Shown here in pieces: positions 12,541-23,510 of a DNA stretch of 64,000 nucleotides (position 1 is the stretch's first letter; every line of letters begins with the position of its first letter). Both the position numbers and the translations under genes were made by a program. Source of the stretch: Glebionis coronaria (taxonomy: Eukaryota > Streptophyta > Magnoliopsida > Asterales > Asteraceae); contig CM046882.1 in NCBI GenBank assembly GCA_025667525.1, positions 214,008,592 to 214,072,591 on the forward strand. The letters are read 5' to 3'. The notes under the pieces were generated by a model. The model made no database searches. It worked only from the letters and a program-made list of their open reading frames with translations, and was not told where the DNA came from.

Positions 12541-13078
12541 TATAGCGGAAAATATCGTTGTTAAAGTGGGAGAGTTCATTTAACTTGCCGATTTTGAAAT
12601 CGTTGATTATGAGACCAATCCTCATGTGCCTATAATTCTAGGACGACCATTTTTGTACACGGCTCAAGTTATAGTGGATATGAGGGAAGCGGAGATAAAA
12701 TTGTTTTATGGGGATAAACATATGATTTTCAAACCAGAAAAAATCCCATGATTTGTTTCTAAGAAAATGGAAAGTGTGAAACTTGTTAAACCTATTGAAA
12801 GTAACATAAACAAGGAATCTCTCTTTTACAAAGGTGATTTGCCAACTATGGAACCCTCATTTTGTGAAGAAGAAAAGTTAATTTCAAAGAAAGATTCTTG
12901 TTTTGTTGAATCGTGTTGTAATACTACCTCATCTCCACTCACTCCACACGAGGATGATAGTTCTAAGATTGAAAAGAAAATTGATGATTAACTTTGTGCG
13001 CCATTTGATGCTAGTGAGTTTAATAGTAAGAATTTTGATCCCGAGAGAGATATTGCTTTAATTGAAAAATCACTGAAA
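12541..13078 (+). pseudogene. Protease C-terminal half and linker, three in-frame stops
   Basis: In the frame used downstream, the segment reads through an IAEN(I)VVKVG motif and an ILGRPFLYT flap-type motif (near 12630-12660), the second hallmark of retropepsins. The frame carries stops near 12581 (TAA), 12749 (TGA) and 12989 (TAA) but otherwise runs straight into the ORF at 13079. Gag, protease and acidic ORF were therefore once one polyprotein. Confidence 0.8.
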
Positions 13079-14173
13079 ATGGACTCATTTTCAATCTCTT
13101 CGAAGGACCAAACTGATAATCCTAAGGCACAATCTTCATTTGAAGAGCCTTTGATTCCTAACTCGACACCAAGTGAGGTTAGTGATTATTCATTCGATAA
13201 GTTCGCGGATGAACTTGTTGATCCACTTCCACGGGGAAGTGAAGACGTTTCCGATCTCGAGATCAATCGTGATCCTCATGTTTTAACTACCATTCTCGAG
13301 GAATTCTCTGGTGAATTTCCTTCTAATGAGAATGATGAACTTGTTGATACTTTGTCGGATATTTCTTGTGATGACAAGATTAATGACACTTTTGTGACCT
13401 ACTCAAATCCTCTCTTTGAAGCTTCAATGAACAATAATCCATTGTTTCAAGAGGATTTTGAGAGCATCATACTTCCTACATATCACAACCCTTGTGATGA
13501 TGAACTTCTCTTGAAGGAGGTTGATGAGTTTCTTTATATAGACATTCCTTTTGAATTTGAGGAAGAGTCTAATGACGGTGATGAAAATCTTTGGTTTGAT
13601 CACCCGATTTATGATGATGATAATGTTGACCCGGAGGGAGAAATTACCTTTACTCCAATTATCCTTCCCACTCGTTTTGATCTTAATGTGCGGGTTTTTC
13701 ATGCGACTCATTTTGAGTACCATGACCCCTTTGTTCACATTCATAAGAGTCATAAGGTCAATAAAGGCATGCAAGTTGATAACACTAGTGTTGAGACTTT
13801 TACCACACCATTACCATGTGATTTATATGATCTTGGATTAGCATGGGGGGACGACACCATGTTGTCTATTCTTTTCTCTCCCGAGGACGAGGTATTTGAC
13901 CCCGGAATCTTTGATTTAGGGAAAACTTGGCCTTTCACCGATGCAATAATTGAAAGATTTTTCGATCATCTTGGTGCGAGTTTATCTCGGGGAGCATGCT
14001 TTATCCATATCGTGATTTGTGACTACCATCTCTTTTTGGAGATTTATGTTGGAGTTTTATCCTTTCGTTTGTCATCCGACAACGAGGATGTAATCTTTGA
14101 CCCCGACATCATGCTTTATTATGGATTTCATTCCAATATGTCGGTTTTCACCATTTTACCTAAGGACCAATGA
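13079..14173 (+). CDS. Acidic C-terminal ORF of gag-protease element (364 aa)
   Basis: Function not recognised. The N-terminal 240 residues are rich in D, E, S and P. The last 150 residues are better ordered: FDLNVRVFH, YHDP, DLGLAWGDDT, EDEVFDPGI, a GASLSRGACF-type segment, a moderately hydrophobic stretch (FLEIYVGVLSF) and a terminal SDNEDVIFDPDI ... LPKDQ. The same order occurs in the minus-strand ORF at 47335-48573, and shorter versions occur at 33190-33441 and 37704-38513. It occupies the place where RT and integrase sit in autonomous relatives. The frame is open for all 364 codons although upstream parts are broken. It probably belonged to a Gag-Pro-X polyprotein rather than starting here. 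Confidence 0.7.
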   Translation: MDSFSISSKDQTDNPKAQSSFEEPLIPNSTPSEVSDYSFDKFADELVDPLPRGSEDVSDLEINRDPHVLTTILEEFSGEFPSNENDELVDTLSDISCDDKINDTFVTYSNPLFEASMNNNPLFQEDFESIILPTYHNPCDDELLLKEVDEFLYIDIPFEFEEESNDGDENLWFDHPIYDDDNVDPEGEITFTPIILPTRFDLNVRVFHATHFEYHDPFVHIHKSHKVNKGMQVDNTSVETFTTPLPCDLYDLGLAWGDDTMLSILFSPEDEVFDPGIFDLGKTWPFTDAIIERFFDHLGASLSRGACFIHIVICDYHLFLEIYVGVLSFRLSSDNEDVIFDPDIMLYYGFHSNMSVFTILPKDQ

Positions 14174-14854
14174 ATGCGGGGATCGAGTCGAGCTCATGAC
14201 TCGGTTAACAAAAACGAGGTGCCTTGTGGGGGAGTCCCATACATTCTATCTTCTCTCTATTTTCTGACACTAATAGGGCTTGATCTTTCAAGCTCGTGCT
14301 CGTGTTTTGTTGTGTTGTGAATCATAGGTATGACCCTAATCATTGAAGAATCTCGTGTTCGGTTTTTGCCGGTCCACTTGATCTTCCATTCTTTGACTGC
14401 CAAAAAGGTGCACACTCTCTATCCTTTGATTTTCATCGACTAACTTTTTAGCTTGAGGCATAATTAATAAACGGCTTACAGATTTGCGTGCTCTTTCCAT
14501 GTTAGGATTTTGCATTAGACTCTTCGTGTTTTAGCAAGGGGGTGTTACTCTTGAGCTAAGAAACATAGAGTATAATGTTTGGTTATAACATGGGGGATTC
14601 AATCGATATAATCGCTTGCAATTGCTTTTGTCGTGTCTAAACGTAATCGTTTTTCTCGTTTTTCATAAAATTTTAAATTTTTAGTGTTATTTTAAAGTTT
14701 TAATAAAGAAAGTAAGTGCTTTTGACACAAATGTAGGCTTTCCGTTTGGTGAAAATAAAAATAGTTTTTGACTCGACTCGGTTTTTACCTTAGCTTTTTC
14801 CTTAACGTGTTTGAATCAAGTTTTACTAGTCTTTTACATAGGGAGCTTTAAAAC

Positions 14855-14898
14855 GCGAAAGTCTTAACTCATACGGGTTAAGAACGAGAAATTTTCGC
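14855..14898 (+). other. Conserved 3' UTR hairpin candidate (copy 1)
   Basis: Outer arms GCGAAA / TTTTCGC enclose an inner stem CTTAAC-loop-GTTAAG. Equivalent structures are at 19399-19442, 34133-34176, 46642-46685 (minus) and 53022-53065 (minus). In the last the inner stem has C-to-T on one arm, giving a G-U wobble that keeps the pair. Confidence 0.55.
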
Positions 14899-15388
14899 AA
14901 GTTCCTATAATTGATCCTAGAAAGTCGTTTATCAAGGGAACTTTAAAACGCAAATTCTAAAACTTGAAAAAGTATAAGAAGATGCAAGATCTATAGATGA
15001 CTTGAAAACCCAAAACTTTGATTTAATAGGCTAAGTATCCATTGATTTCATATTTTTTGAAATTTTACAATATGGAGAACAAGAGATGATAGAGTTTAAT
15101 CATAAGTTTCTAAAGTTAATTCTTTCTTGTGTAAGTATTTTTGTGTTTGATTTAATCTCCTCGTATTTATTTTTCACGCTTGAATAATAATTGTTTAATA
15201 AATGAAGTTTTTAGCGGTTTAGGCTTAATATATTAACTCGTAACTCCTTCTTTTTCTTCCCTTGTAATTAAAGTGAGAACACATTAAGGGTGTCAGCGTC
15301 ATGGACTTTTAATCATGGGATTGCGGAAATTTGGCTTACTATAAATATCATATTAATAAAGAAGAATAAATAAAAACATGTTCTCAAT

Positions 15389-15861
15389 GAGCCTTCGGGT
15401 GGGAGTCATGTAGCACTAACCTTGTCATTTGAGCCTTAGGGTGTATAGCAAGGGGATGTGTTTAATAAAAATTGCTTCATCATCATGAGCTATAAGGTGG
15501 GATGGTGAATGTCAATTACCTTATTTTTGTCCAAGGAGCCTTCGGGTTAGGATTTTAAATAAGGAGCACAATTGCATCTTAAAGAGCCACAAGGTGATAT
15601 GATGTAGTCGTTGCTAACTCCATTAATAAAGTCATAATTGACTTTGGAGGTTTTATTGTTGCTTTTAAGTAGTCCTATTAGCTAAATTTCGGGTCCGGGG
15701 ATTTATCCCTCAAATCGTGTTAAGTTATCCTTGATGTGGGCTTTCTTTAGTGACAATGGTTTTTGAAGTCGAGGTTAGGTTTTGAGTGTTGAGTTTACAC
15801 CGTTTTTGCCTTCATTTTTGGATTAATAAATATCAAATAAATTCAAATGAGCCTTTGGGTG
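15389..15861 (+). repeat. Six dispersed GAGCC-nnnn-GGTG units
   Basis: Units at 15389, 15431, 15487, 15536, 15584 and 15849. The flanks GAGCC (once GAGCT) and GGTG/GGTT are kept while the four middle bases vary (TTCG, TTAG, ATAA, TTCG, ACAA, TTTG). The units are not tandem; spacing is 42-265 bp. The series is repeated at 19934-20407. Confidence 0.65.
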
Positions 15862-16167
15862 AATGACAAATAAAATCTAGAGATACAATTAGGAATAATA
15901 GGAGATTGAGTTTAACACAAATTACTTGTATGAGTTGTTTTAATTTTGGGGCTTATGATTGACAATGATCTTGTTTTTACACTTGGCATGGAAAAGTGAA
16001 AAGTCCAGGACGATGAATCTATTTAAGTTTTATAATCCTAAAAGTTATTTTTTCAAATAAAGAAAGTTTTACATTATGTCTTTGCAAAATAAAAGTCAAA
16101 AAGTTGAATAAAAGTGTAGATAGTAGCTTTATTTTATCATTACGTGAGGACACAGTAATTGCTTAGC

Positions 16168-16176
16168 AAGGGGGAG
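16168..16176 (+). promoter_or_regulatory. Polypurine tract of element 1
   Basis: AAGGGGGAG two bases before the 3' LTR at 16179; expected plus-strand primer site. Confidence 0.85.
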
Positions 16177-17097
16177 TTTGATATGAGCTAAATTACTCAT
16201 ATCATTTGTATCTTAAAACACTGACTAAATGAACAAAATGTTTAAAAATGGCCTTGTATTCGTTTGTTTGTTGTTTAATGTGTGTAGGTACCGAAGTTCG
16301 CGAAAACCGACAAAAACGGCACGAGTGTGAAGAAAAGATCAACAAAGCCAAAAACGAGTCCGTTTTTAGTGGACTAATATTAATGAAGTTATTTGAGCTT
16401 GTGGGTCCCACATTCTTACTAATGTGCTAAAAAGCCCATTAGTAAACAAGTTACCTATACCTTGTAACCAAGCCCAATCAAAGCCCAAAGTAAACTATTA
16501 ATGTGGCGGATGAGTGGAATTTGGGCTTAAAGCCCAATTTGGACAATGTTTATAATACGAAATGTATATTGGGCTTGACAGATTTAACGAAGGAAAATTT
16601 GTGTGTATAAACTTTTCACTCACTTTTTAAGTCAACAAAATAAACACAACTCCCACACACGTTTCGATAAAACCAATGTATCATTTACCCTTCTCTCTCA
16701 AAACCTGTTACATCTCACCCACCTCAAAATAACCACAAACCCTAGATCCAAAATCAATTAAAAAAGGGGATTTATTATTCACAGCACGTGAAGCACACGC
16801 AAGGGGAATTAATTCCCCCTTTTACCGGATGTTGAAGATGGAGAAAACCAGGGTGACGTGGCCCCATTCTCGCCTTTGATTGGCTGTGACAGCACATCAC
16901 CACCAATCCACCAATCAGGGAATGACACCTCAACTATCAACAAGCACAAGAAACACATATTTAGCCAGGTTGGCAATCCGTGTGACTAAGGATGGATTTT
17001 CAGCCATAGGATCAAAACCGAATGGAAAGTGGATGATAGATGCTTATCCAAGGGCCAAAAACGATTCCCCGTCAACAACCAACACCTCTTCACCAGC

Positions 17098-17104
17098 TAT
17101 AAAA
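17098..17104 (+). promoter_or_regulatory. Predicted TATA box of LTR2
   Basis: TATAAAA followed by ccccc, equivalent to 944-950. Confidence 0.6.
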
Positions 17105-18375
17105 CCCCCTCAATATTCAGGAAAGGCATCCCATTTTTTACTTGTTGTTATTATGCAAAATTAGATTTAGGAGTATTTGTAATTTCAATTTTAAATAGTT
17201 ATCTAATTTTTACTGATATTAATAAAAGTTATTTCGGTTGAATTTTGTCTCAAGTATTGCTTTCTGTTAATTTTTCCTATTGCAATCGTTTACTTATTTA
17301 ATCTAATTTGTCATGATATTGAATGTTATTTAGTTAAGATAAATTAATAGTTTGATTTAAATAATATAAGTGAATTTGGGATAATATCAAACCCCAATGG
17401 TTTGAGTTATGAAACAATAAAATCTCTCGTTTGGTGATAAATGATGGTGGATTTGAAGCTGGTTCGAATGATTGATGATGGAGGTGGTGTTTAGGCGTTA
17501 AGTTGGTTACAAGGGAGCTTAGGCGCTTTCCCTTCTTCCCAAAGGATACTTCAAAAAGGTTCAACTCTTTTAATATTCATGTTTTCTTTTTTGTTTAACT
17601 GTTTTAAATAATTATGTGATTTAGTTTAAAGTTTGTGTTATCATGATTTAGTTTAATAAAATTTATCTGTTATAATTTGCCTATTTGATTTATGTTTAGT
17701 TATTGTTACTGTTTGGATTTAATTCAAAACTTTGATTAATCTGTGTACGTGAGTTTTAAAATACAAGAGTTTTGCTAATTTTTATCTGAACTTGATGTAT
17801 CTGTTCTAAAATTTATTTTGGTTTAATCTGAGTTTTTGTAGTTTATTATTCTCAAAAGTTTTTTTAACTGATTTATTTGCAAGTTTTTAACTGAAATTGG
17901 TCTGTTATCATTTGTAAAGTCTTCTGTATTATAGGGTTATGTTGGAATTGTATGCTGAATGCTCTCAGTTTTTTTTACTATTACATTTTGTAGAAATTTA
18001 ATCTGCTTTAGTAATGTTATACGCTGAGTTTTATTTGACTGATATAACTTTTGCATTTTGTGTCATTTTGTAGTATTATAGATCTGTATGCCGAGCTTTC
18101 ATATATGTGACTTGATTCTATCAGTCCACGTCAGTTTAATTTTGTTAGCTTATATCAGTTTAGTTAACTGATATAAATTTAGTAGTACTGTTATTAGTCC
18201 GTTTGCTGATTTATCAATAGTAACTTTGCTGATTTTGATTTGTTGCTTAACAAAGGCTAGCAGACTCAATTGGTCTGCTAGTTTTATACTGATATTTTCA
18301 GTCATTATAACTCTCAAATAGTCACCCCTGTGACTGTGTTTTATTTCCATTGTAAAAAAAAAAATCACAAAAAAA

Positions 18376-18449
18376 TGTCCAGTACGGGACTCGAACCTGC
18401 GACATCACAGGTGAATGTCTAGCGCGTTAACCAGCCTAACTGGCTTGTA
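18376..18449 (-). other. tRNA-like Pol III module antisense to LTR2
   Basis: B-box GGTTCGAGTCC (minus strand, 18387-18397), A-box-like region at 18426-18443 and a following T-run, all matching the LTR1 copy. Two substitutions fall between the boxes; the B-box itself is unchanged. Confidence 0.6.
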
Positions 18450-19151
18450 GTTTTGCTTTAATTACAGGCTTTGTAATTAATATAATTTGATAGTGACTAT
18501 CAGCTTTTGAATTTGTTAAATACATAGCTTTAATTTTGTTTAAATATAATCATTTTAATTACTTTTATACACTTTTAAAATAATAAATAAATAAAAACAA
18601 AACAAAAAATGTTTTATTAATTTTAGAAATATAATTAGTTAAAAATATTAGTTTTAAAATAATTAGAATTTAATTAAGTTAGTTTTAAATAAATTAGTTT
18701 TAAAAATAGATTTCGCTTATGAAAAAGTAAAAGTAGTTTTAATTTGATTTAACTAGTTTATAAAGTTTAAATTAAGTTTTAAATAGTGTAAAGTTATTTT
18801 AATTAAATAGTTTATTTTAAATAGATTTTTAAATAGTTTAAATTTTTAAATAGATTTAATTTTAAATAATGGTTTTTTAGATTAAATATGGGTTACGATT
18901 CATGCACTTTAGGTTTAAATTTGTAGGATTAATATTAGTTTAATAACCGAAAATCAATTCGAATCAATTGTCTAAATCGAAACAAAAACGTCTCAAATTC
19001 ACTCGATCTTCGTGTACAACGAACTTGGTTCATCATCGTGTTTAATTAAATCCGTCTTTGGTGAAGTTAGTCTATTACTTTTTCCTAAAGGTAATTTTCT
19101 ATTTTACCATATAACATATCTAATTAATATACATACCACACACACACATCA

Positions 19152-20705
19152 AAAAATTTTGAAGTCGATCGATATAATCGCTTGCAATTGCTTTTGTCGT
19201 GTCTAAAAGTAATCGTTTTTCTCGTTTTTCATAAAATTTTAAATTTTTAGTGTTATTTTAATGTTTTTATAAAGATAGTAAGTGCTATTGACACAAATGT
19301 AGGCTTTCCGTTGGTGAAAATAAAAATAGTTTTTGACTTGACTCGACTCGGTGTTTGAATCAAGTTTTGCTAGGCTTTTATATAGGGAACTTTAAAACGC
19401 GAAAGTCTTAACTCATACGGGTTAAGAACGAGAACTTTTCGCAAGTTCCTATATATGATCCTAGAAAGTCGTTTTTCAAGGGAACTTTAAAACGCAAATT
19501 CTAATACTTGAAAAAGTATAAGAAGATGCAAGATCCAATAGATGACTTAAAAACCCAAAACTTTGATTTAATAGGCTAAGTATCCATTGATTTCACATTT
19601 TTTGAAATTTTTCAATATGGAGAACAAGAGATGATAGTGTTTAGTCCTAAGTTTCTAAATTTAATTCTTTCTTGTGTAAGTATTTTTGTGTTTGATTTTA
19701 TGTCCTCGTATTTATTTTTCACGCTTGAATAATAATTGTTTAATAAATGAAGTTTTTAGCGGTTTAGGCTTAATATCTTAACTCGTAACTCCTTCTTTTT
19801 CTTCCCTTGTAATTAAAGTGAGAACACATTAAGGGTGTCAGCGTCATGGACTTTTGATCTTAGGATTGCGGAAATTTGGCTTACTATAAATATCATATTA
19901 ATAAAGAAGAATAAATAAAAACATGTTCTCTATGAGCCTTCGGGTGAGAGTCCTGTAGCACTAACCTTGTCATTTGAGCCTTAGGGTGTATAGCAAGGGG
20001 ACGTGTTTAATAAAAATTGCTTCATCATCATGAGCCATAAGGTGCGATGGTGAATTTCAATTCCCTTATTTTTGTCCAAGGAGCCTTCGGGTGTGGATTT
20101 TAAATAAGGAGCACAACTGCATCTTAAAGAGCCACAAGGTGATATGATGTAGTTGTTGTTAACTCCATTAATAAAGTCATAATTGACTTTGGAGGTTTTA
20201 TTGTTGCTTTTAAGTAGTCCTATTAGCCAAATTTTGGGTCCAGGTATTTATCCCTCAAATCGTGTTAAGTTATCCTTGATGTGGGCTTTCTTTAGTGACA
20301 ACGGTTTTTGAAGTCAAGGTTAGGTTTTGAGTGTTGAGTTTACACCATTTTTGCCTTCATTTTTGGATTAATAAATATCAAATAAAGTCAAATGAGCCTT
20401 TGGGTGAATGACAAATAAAATCTAGAGATACAATTAGGAATAATAGGAGATTGAGTTTAACACAAATTACTTGTATGAGTTGTTTTAATTTTGGGGCTTA
20501 TGATTGACAATGATCTTGTTTTTACACTTGGCATGGAAAAGTGAAAAGTCGAGGACGATGAATCTATTTGAGGTTTATTATCCTAAAAGTTATTTTTCAA
20601 ATAATGAAAGCAATACATTATGTCTTTGCAAAATAAAATGTTAAAAGTTGAATAAAAGTGTAGTTAGTGTTTTATTTTATCATTGCGTGAGGACACAGCA
20701 ATTGC
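19152..20705 (+). other. Internally deleted element: 3' UTR remnant between LTR2 and LTR3
   Basis: Homologous to 14594-16160. The whole coding region is missing: sequence jumps from just after the LTR2 end to TCGATATAATCGC in the 3' UTR. The purine tract and the first bases of LTR3 are also lost (compare 16160-16205 with 20695-20720). It contains the hairpin (19399-19442) and the GAGCC series (19934-20407). No gene is seen. Confidence 0.8.
19399..19442 (+). other. Conserved 3' UTR hairpin candidate (copy 2)
   Basis: Near-identical to 14855-14898; outer arms GCGAAAG / CTTTTCGC pair better here than in copy 1. Confidence 0.55.
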
Positions 20706-21602
20706 TGATATTTTACTCATATCAATTATATCATAAAACAATAAATAAATGCATAAATTATGTGAAAATGGCCTTGTATTCATTTGTTTGTTGTTTAATG
20801 TGTGTAGGTACCGACGCGAGTTTGAAGAAAAGATCGAGGAAACAAAAAACAAGTCCGTTTTAGTGGATATAATCTTTTATGAAGTTAATTGGGCTTGTTG
20901 GTCCCACATTTGGGTTTTGTGCCCAAAAGCCCATTAAGAGGTTCAAGTTATCTATATTGCGGTTCATAAGCCCAAACTTGAGACGGATTGAAAGACTTGG
21001 GCCAAAAGCCCATTTACTTGGAAAATTAACTTGGGACGTATTGAGTTTATTTGGGCTTCAAGCAAAATTCATTTCCAAAAGTTGTAAACTTAAAACGAGA
21101 AGACCTTTCAAAGTCAAAACTTATAATTCGTTTTTCACCACACCACTCACACATTTACCCACAAACACACTTTTCGATATTTCCCATGTCTTCATCTTTC
21201 TCTCCCAACCCTAAATAAACTTGTAACTTCACTATTCACCTCCCTTAACCCTAGCCAAAATAAATCTGGGTCTTTTTATCAATTCAAGCGTATGAATGCA
21301 CACGAGTGTGAAATTAATTCCCCACTTTTTCGGGGCTTGAAGATGGGGTGCATCTATTGACGTGGCAGCTTATCATCTACTGATTGGGTGAGACACTTCA
21401 CACCTCACCAATCCACCAATCATTGGATACCACATCATCAAGGAAGAAGCACAACAAACACACCTCTTGTCCACGTTTGTGATCCAAGTGAAGATGGGTT
21501 ATTATCTACCGTTTGATCAAGAAGGTGAAGAAAGAGAATGATAGATGCTGAATCAAGGGCCAAGATCGATTCATCACCTCACCCCCAACACCTCTCTTCG
21601 GC

Positions 21603-21609
21603 TATAAAA
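21603..21609 (+). promoter_or_regulatory. Predicted TATA box of LTR3
   Basis: TATAAAA in gcTATAAAAAcccc, aligned with the TATA boxes of LTR1 and LTR2. Confidence 0.55.
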
Positions 21610-21976
21610 ACCCCATCATATTCTGTAATTGAGCACCCCTTTTCTTTTCCTAGTTTTATAATGGTAGTGTAGTTTTAGATTAATTTTGTATTATTTGTTC
21701 TTATTAAATGTTGTAATTCCGGTTTTAATGAAATAAATTCCATTTATAGTCTTAGATCTTCTGTTAATTTCAGTTTTATAAATCTCTGAATACTTTTGCA
21801 ACCTAGATCTTAAAGACTGTTATAACTAAAAGTTACTTGAGTTAGCTTAATTATTAGCTAAATTGAATAACTGAAAGAGATAAGGGAAAGTTATTCAACC
21901 CCACTGGTTGAATAAAAATAATAGTGATGGTTCAAATGAATGGTGAATCGTGATATTCGTATTTTGATGGTGAAGT

Positions 21977-22539
21977 AACAAGAAGCCCAAGTCTTTGATC
22001 TTCTGTTAATTTCAGTTGGCAAGAAGAGAAGGAACAAGAAGCCCAAGTCTAATAAGTATACTAGTCCTACGGTTCTCCCGACTGTGAAGTTTCAGCCTAA
22101 AGCAACCCCTAGTGTTCCCACGAATGGTGGTAAATCTACAGGTATTGCTCCTTCTCCTAAAGGGAAGGAAGTGGTTTCTTCATCATTAGACGGTAACGTG
22201 GCTATGCCTAATCCATTTGCAGCTTTAGCTAATGATGGTGACGCGGATGATGAGGATGTTGAAAATATTTTTCATGAAACAGTTAATCTTCTTGATACTG
22301 GTGGAGGATCTTCTTCCATGAGTGGTGCGGGATAGGTGTTTTATCTGAATGTTGTTTTCTATTCTAGTTATAGATCTGTTTGTAACTAGATGTTGAGGTG
22401 TTTCTGGTCTGTCATGAACACTAGTTTATCAAGCTTTTGGCTTGAGGTTAATGCGGTACTTCAGCCACATTCCATGTGAACTTTATATTTTTTTTTTGGT
22501 TAATATATTTACCGGGTAACTCCCATTACCAAAAAAAAA
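21977..22539 (+). mobile_element. 5'-truncated LINE-like insertion in LTR3
   Basis: A 0.56-kb insertion absent from LTR1 and LTR2. It holds the end of an ORF, a 3' UTR and a nine-A tail (22531-22539), and is flanked by a short duplication aagtaa (21973-21978 and 22538-22543, overlapping the tail). These are signs of target-primed reverse transcription. The 5' junction is complex: an 18-nt segment occurs twice (21977-21994, 22033-22050), and between them lies a 21-nt copy of nearby LTR sequence (21755-21775). Confidence 0.75.
22018..22335 (+). pseudogene. C-terminal fragment of a LINE ORF (ORF1-like)
   Basis: About 105 codons from 22018 to a TAG at 22333-22335: a lysine/arginine-rich start (KKRRNKKPK), a serine/proline/glycine-rich linker and a NPFAALANDGD-type acidic end. 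The NPFAAL-plus-acidic end resembles ORF1 C-termini of plant L1-type LINEs; this is a resemblance only, as no catalytic domain is present. It is a truncated fragment and has no plausible start codon. Confidence 0.55.
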
Positions 22540-23437
22540 GTAATGTTAGATAGTGTAGATTCGGTTCAATAAGGAGGCTCAGCGCCTTCCTTCTTCTCAA
22601 AGGGTTCTTCAAAAGGTTTTATCTCCTCTTAATTTTTATTTTCGTTATATAGTTTAAAAGCCTGTGGAATCTTGATGTTGCTGTTTGGATTTTTGATTTA
22701 ATTTGTTGATATGTTTAATGTTTAATGAACTGTTAGATTTTATGTCGTAATTCATTTGAATCTGTTATAAATAGTAGTTTAATCTGATCTTCAGGGTAAT
22801 TGTAAGATTGATTGAGGGTTTAGTTTGAGTAATGGATTGAGTTTATTAAGCTGGTAAAATTACAAAGTATTCTGCGAAAGTTTCTTAGTTATCTGTTTAA
22901 AAGGGGCTTATATATATATCTGTTTATCTGATAAGTGAGCTTATATGGTGATGCTATTTTATATAAGAGGTTATAAACCTGTTTAGATCTTAATTGTTTG
23001 AGTTTGCTGACTTATAGCTTTACTGGTCAGATTTGCTGATAATTTAATGTTCAATACAGTTTAGTTTAAGCTGATATATTTGAGTATTATGTTATAGTTT
23101 GCTTGGACTGTGAGTTTGTAGTTTGCTTATGATCTTCTTGCTTTTCCAACAGTTTAAGTTGTTAGATTGTGAACCTATGTGGTCTGCTGATTTAATCAGT
23201 TTTATTTGAAGCTTATGATTAACATTTGTAGTTAATCTAAACTTTGATAACTGGTTTTGCTGTCATTAGTTTATATATTTGCTTATTGTTCATTTTGCTT
23301 ATTACTAATAAGCTAACAGATTCCACTAATCTGTTAGCCCACGACTGATAAACTTATCAGTTTTCAAAACTTCACAAAAGTCACCTCCTATGACTGTTCT
23401 TTACACTTTATTTTTCAAAAATATTAATCTCCAAAAA

Positions 23438-23510
23438 AATGTCTCTAAGGGATTCGAACCTATGACCTCCTGGTCACAGGCCAAACGTGTTAACTATCTC
23501 ATCTAGCCAA
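23438..23510 (-). other. tRNA-like Pol III module antisense to LTR3
   Basis: Perfect B-box GGTTCGAATCC (minus strand, 23450-23460), A-box-like GATGAGATAGTTAAC region (23489-23508) and a run of seven T immediately downstream (23433-23439). The B-box and terminator have survived although the surrounding LTR is well diverged from LTR1. Confidence 0.58.

Larger units (their letters stand above)
14174..16178 (+). other. 3' untranslated region of element 1
   Basis: About 2 kb without a credible gene. It begins with a block shared by several elements (14171-14234: GATCGAGTCGAGCTCATGACTC then a TGTGGGGGAG purine tract). It then has a degenerate internal purine tract near 14585, a conserved hairpin (14855-14898) and six GAGCC-nnnn-GGTG units (15389-15861). 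Positions 14594-16160 are duplicated at 19165-20705. Confidence 0.75.
22..19151 (+). mobile_element. Athila-like non-autonomous Ty3/gypsy element (element 1), nested and degenerate
   Basis: Two direct LTRs of 2972 and 2973 bp (22-2993 and 16179-19151) both begin TGATATGAGC and end CACATCA. A PBS lies 8 bp inside the left LTR and a polypurine tract abuts the right one. The interior encodes a decayed Gag, an aspartic protease and a long acidic ORF. No reverse transcriptase or integrase motif is present in any frame, so the element was probably always dependent on a partner. About 7.1 kb of the interior is a later nested element. The 5 bp before the left LTR (GCTAC) are not repeated after the right LTR, where the sequence is AAAAA, so the right end has been rearranged with a neighbouring copy. 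Assignment to the Athila/Tat group rests on the PBS, Gag and 3' UTR style. Confidence 0.85.
16179..19151 (+). repeat. 3' LTR of element 1 (LTR2), shared with the adjacent deleted copy
   Basis: Direct repeat of 22-2993. Its 3' end runs into CATCAAAAAATTTTG, resembling the start of an internal region, and then abruptly into 3' UTR sequence. It therefore also acts as the 5' LTR of a neighbouring internally deleted copy. Confidence 0.92.

Noticed and set aside
13424..13774. 116-codon minus-strand ORF
   Set aside because: Overlaps and mirrors the acidic ORF at 13079-14173; repetitive I/N/K-rich composition is the complement of D/E/F codons.
22..19151. Target site duplication for element 1
   Set aside because: GCTAC before 22 is not found after 19151, so no TSD is claimed.
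20879..21214. 111-codon ORF in LTR3
   Set aside because: Lies in the U3 of an LTR; the corresponding parts of LTR1 and LTR2 are not open.
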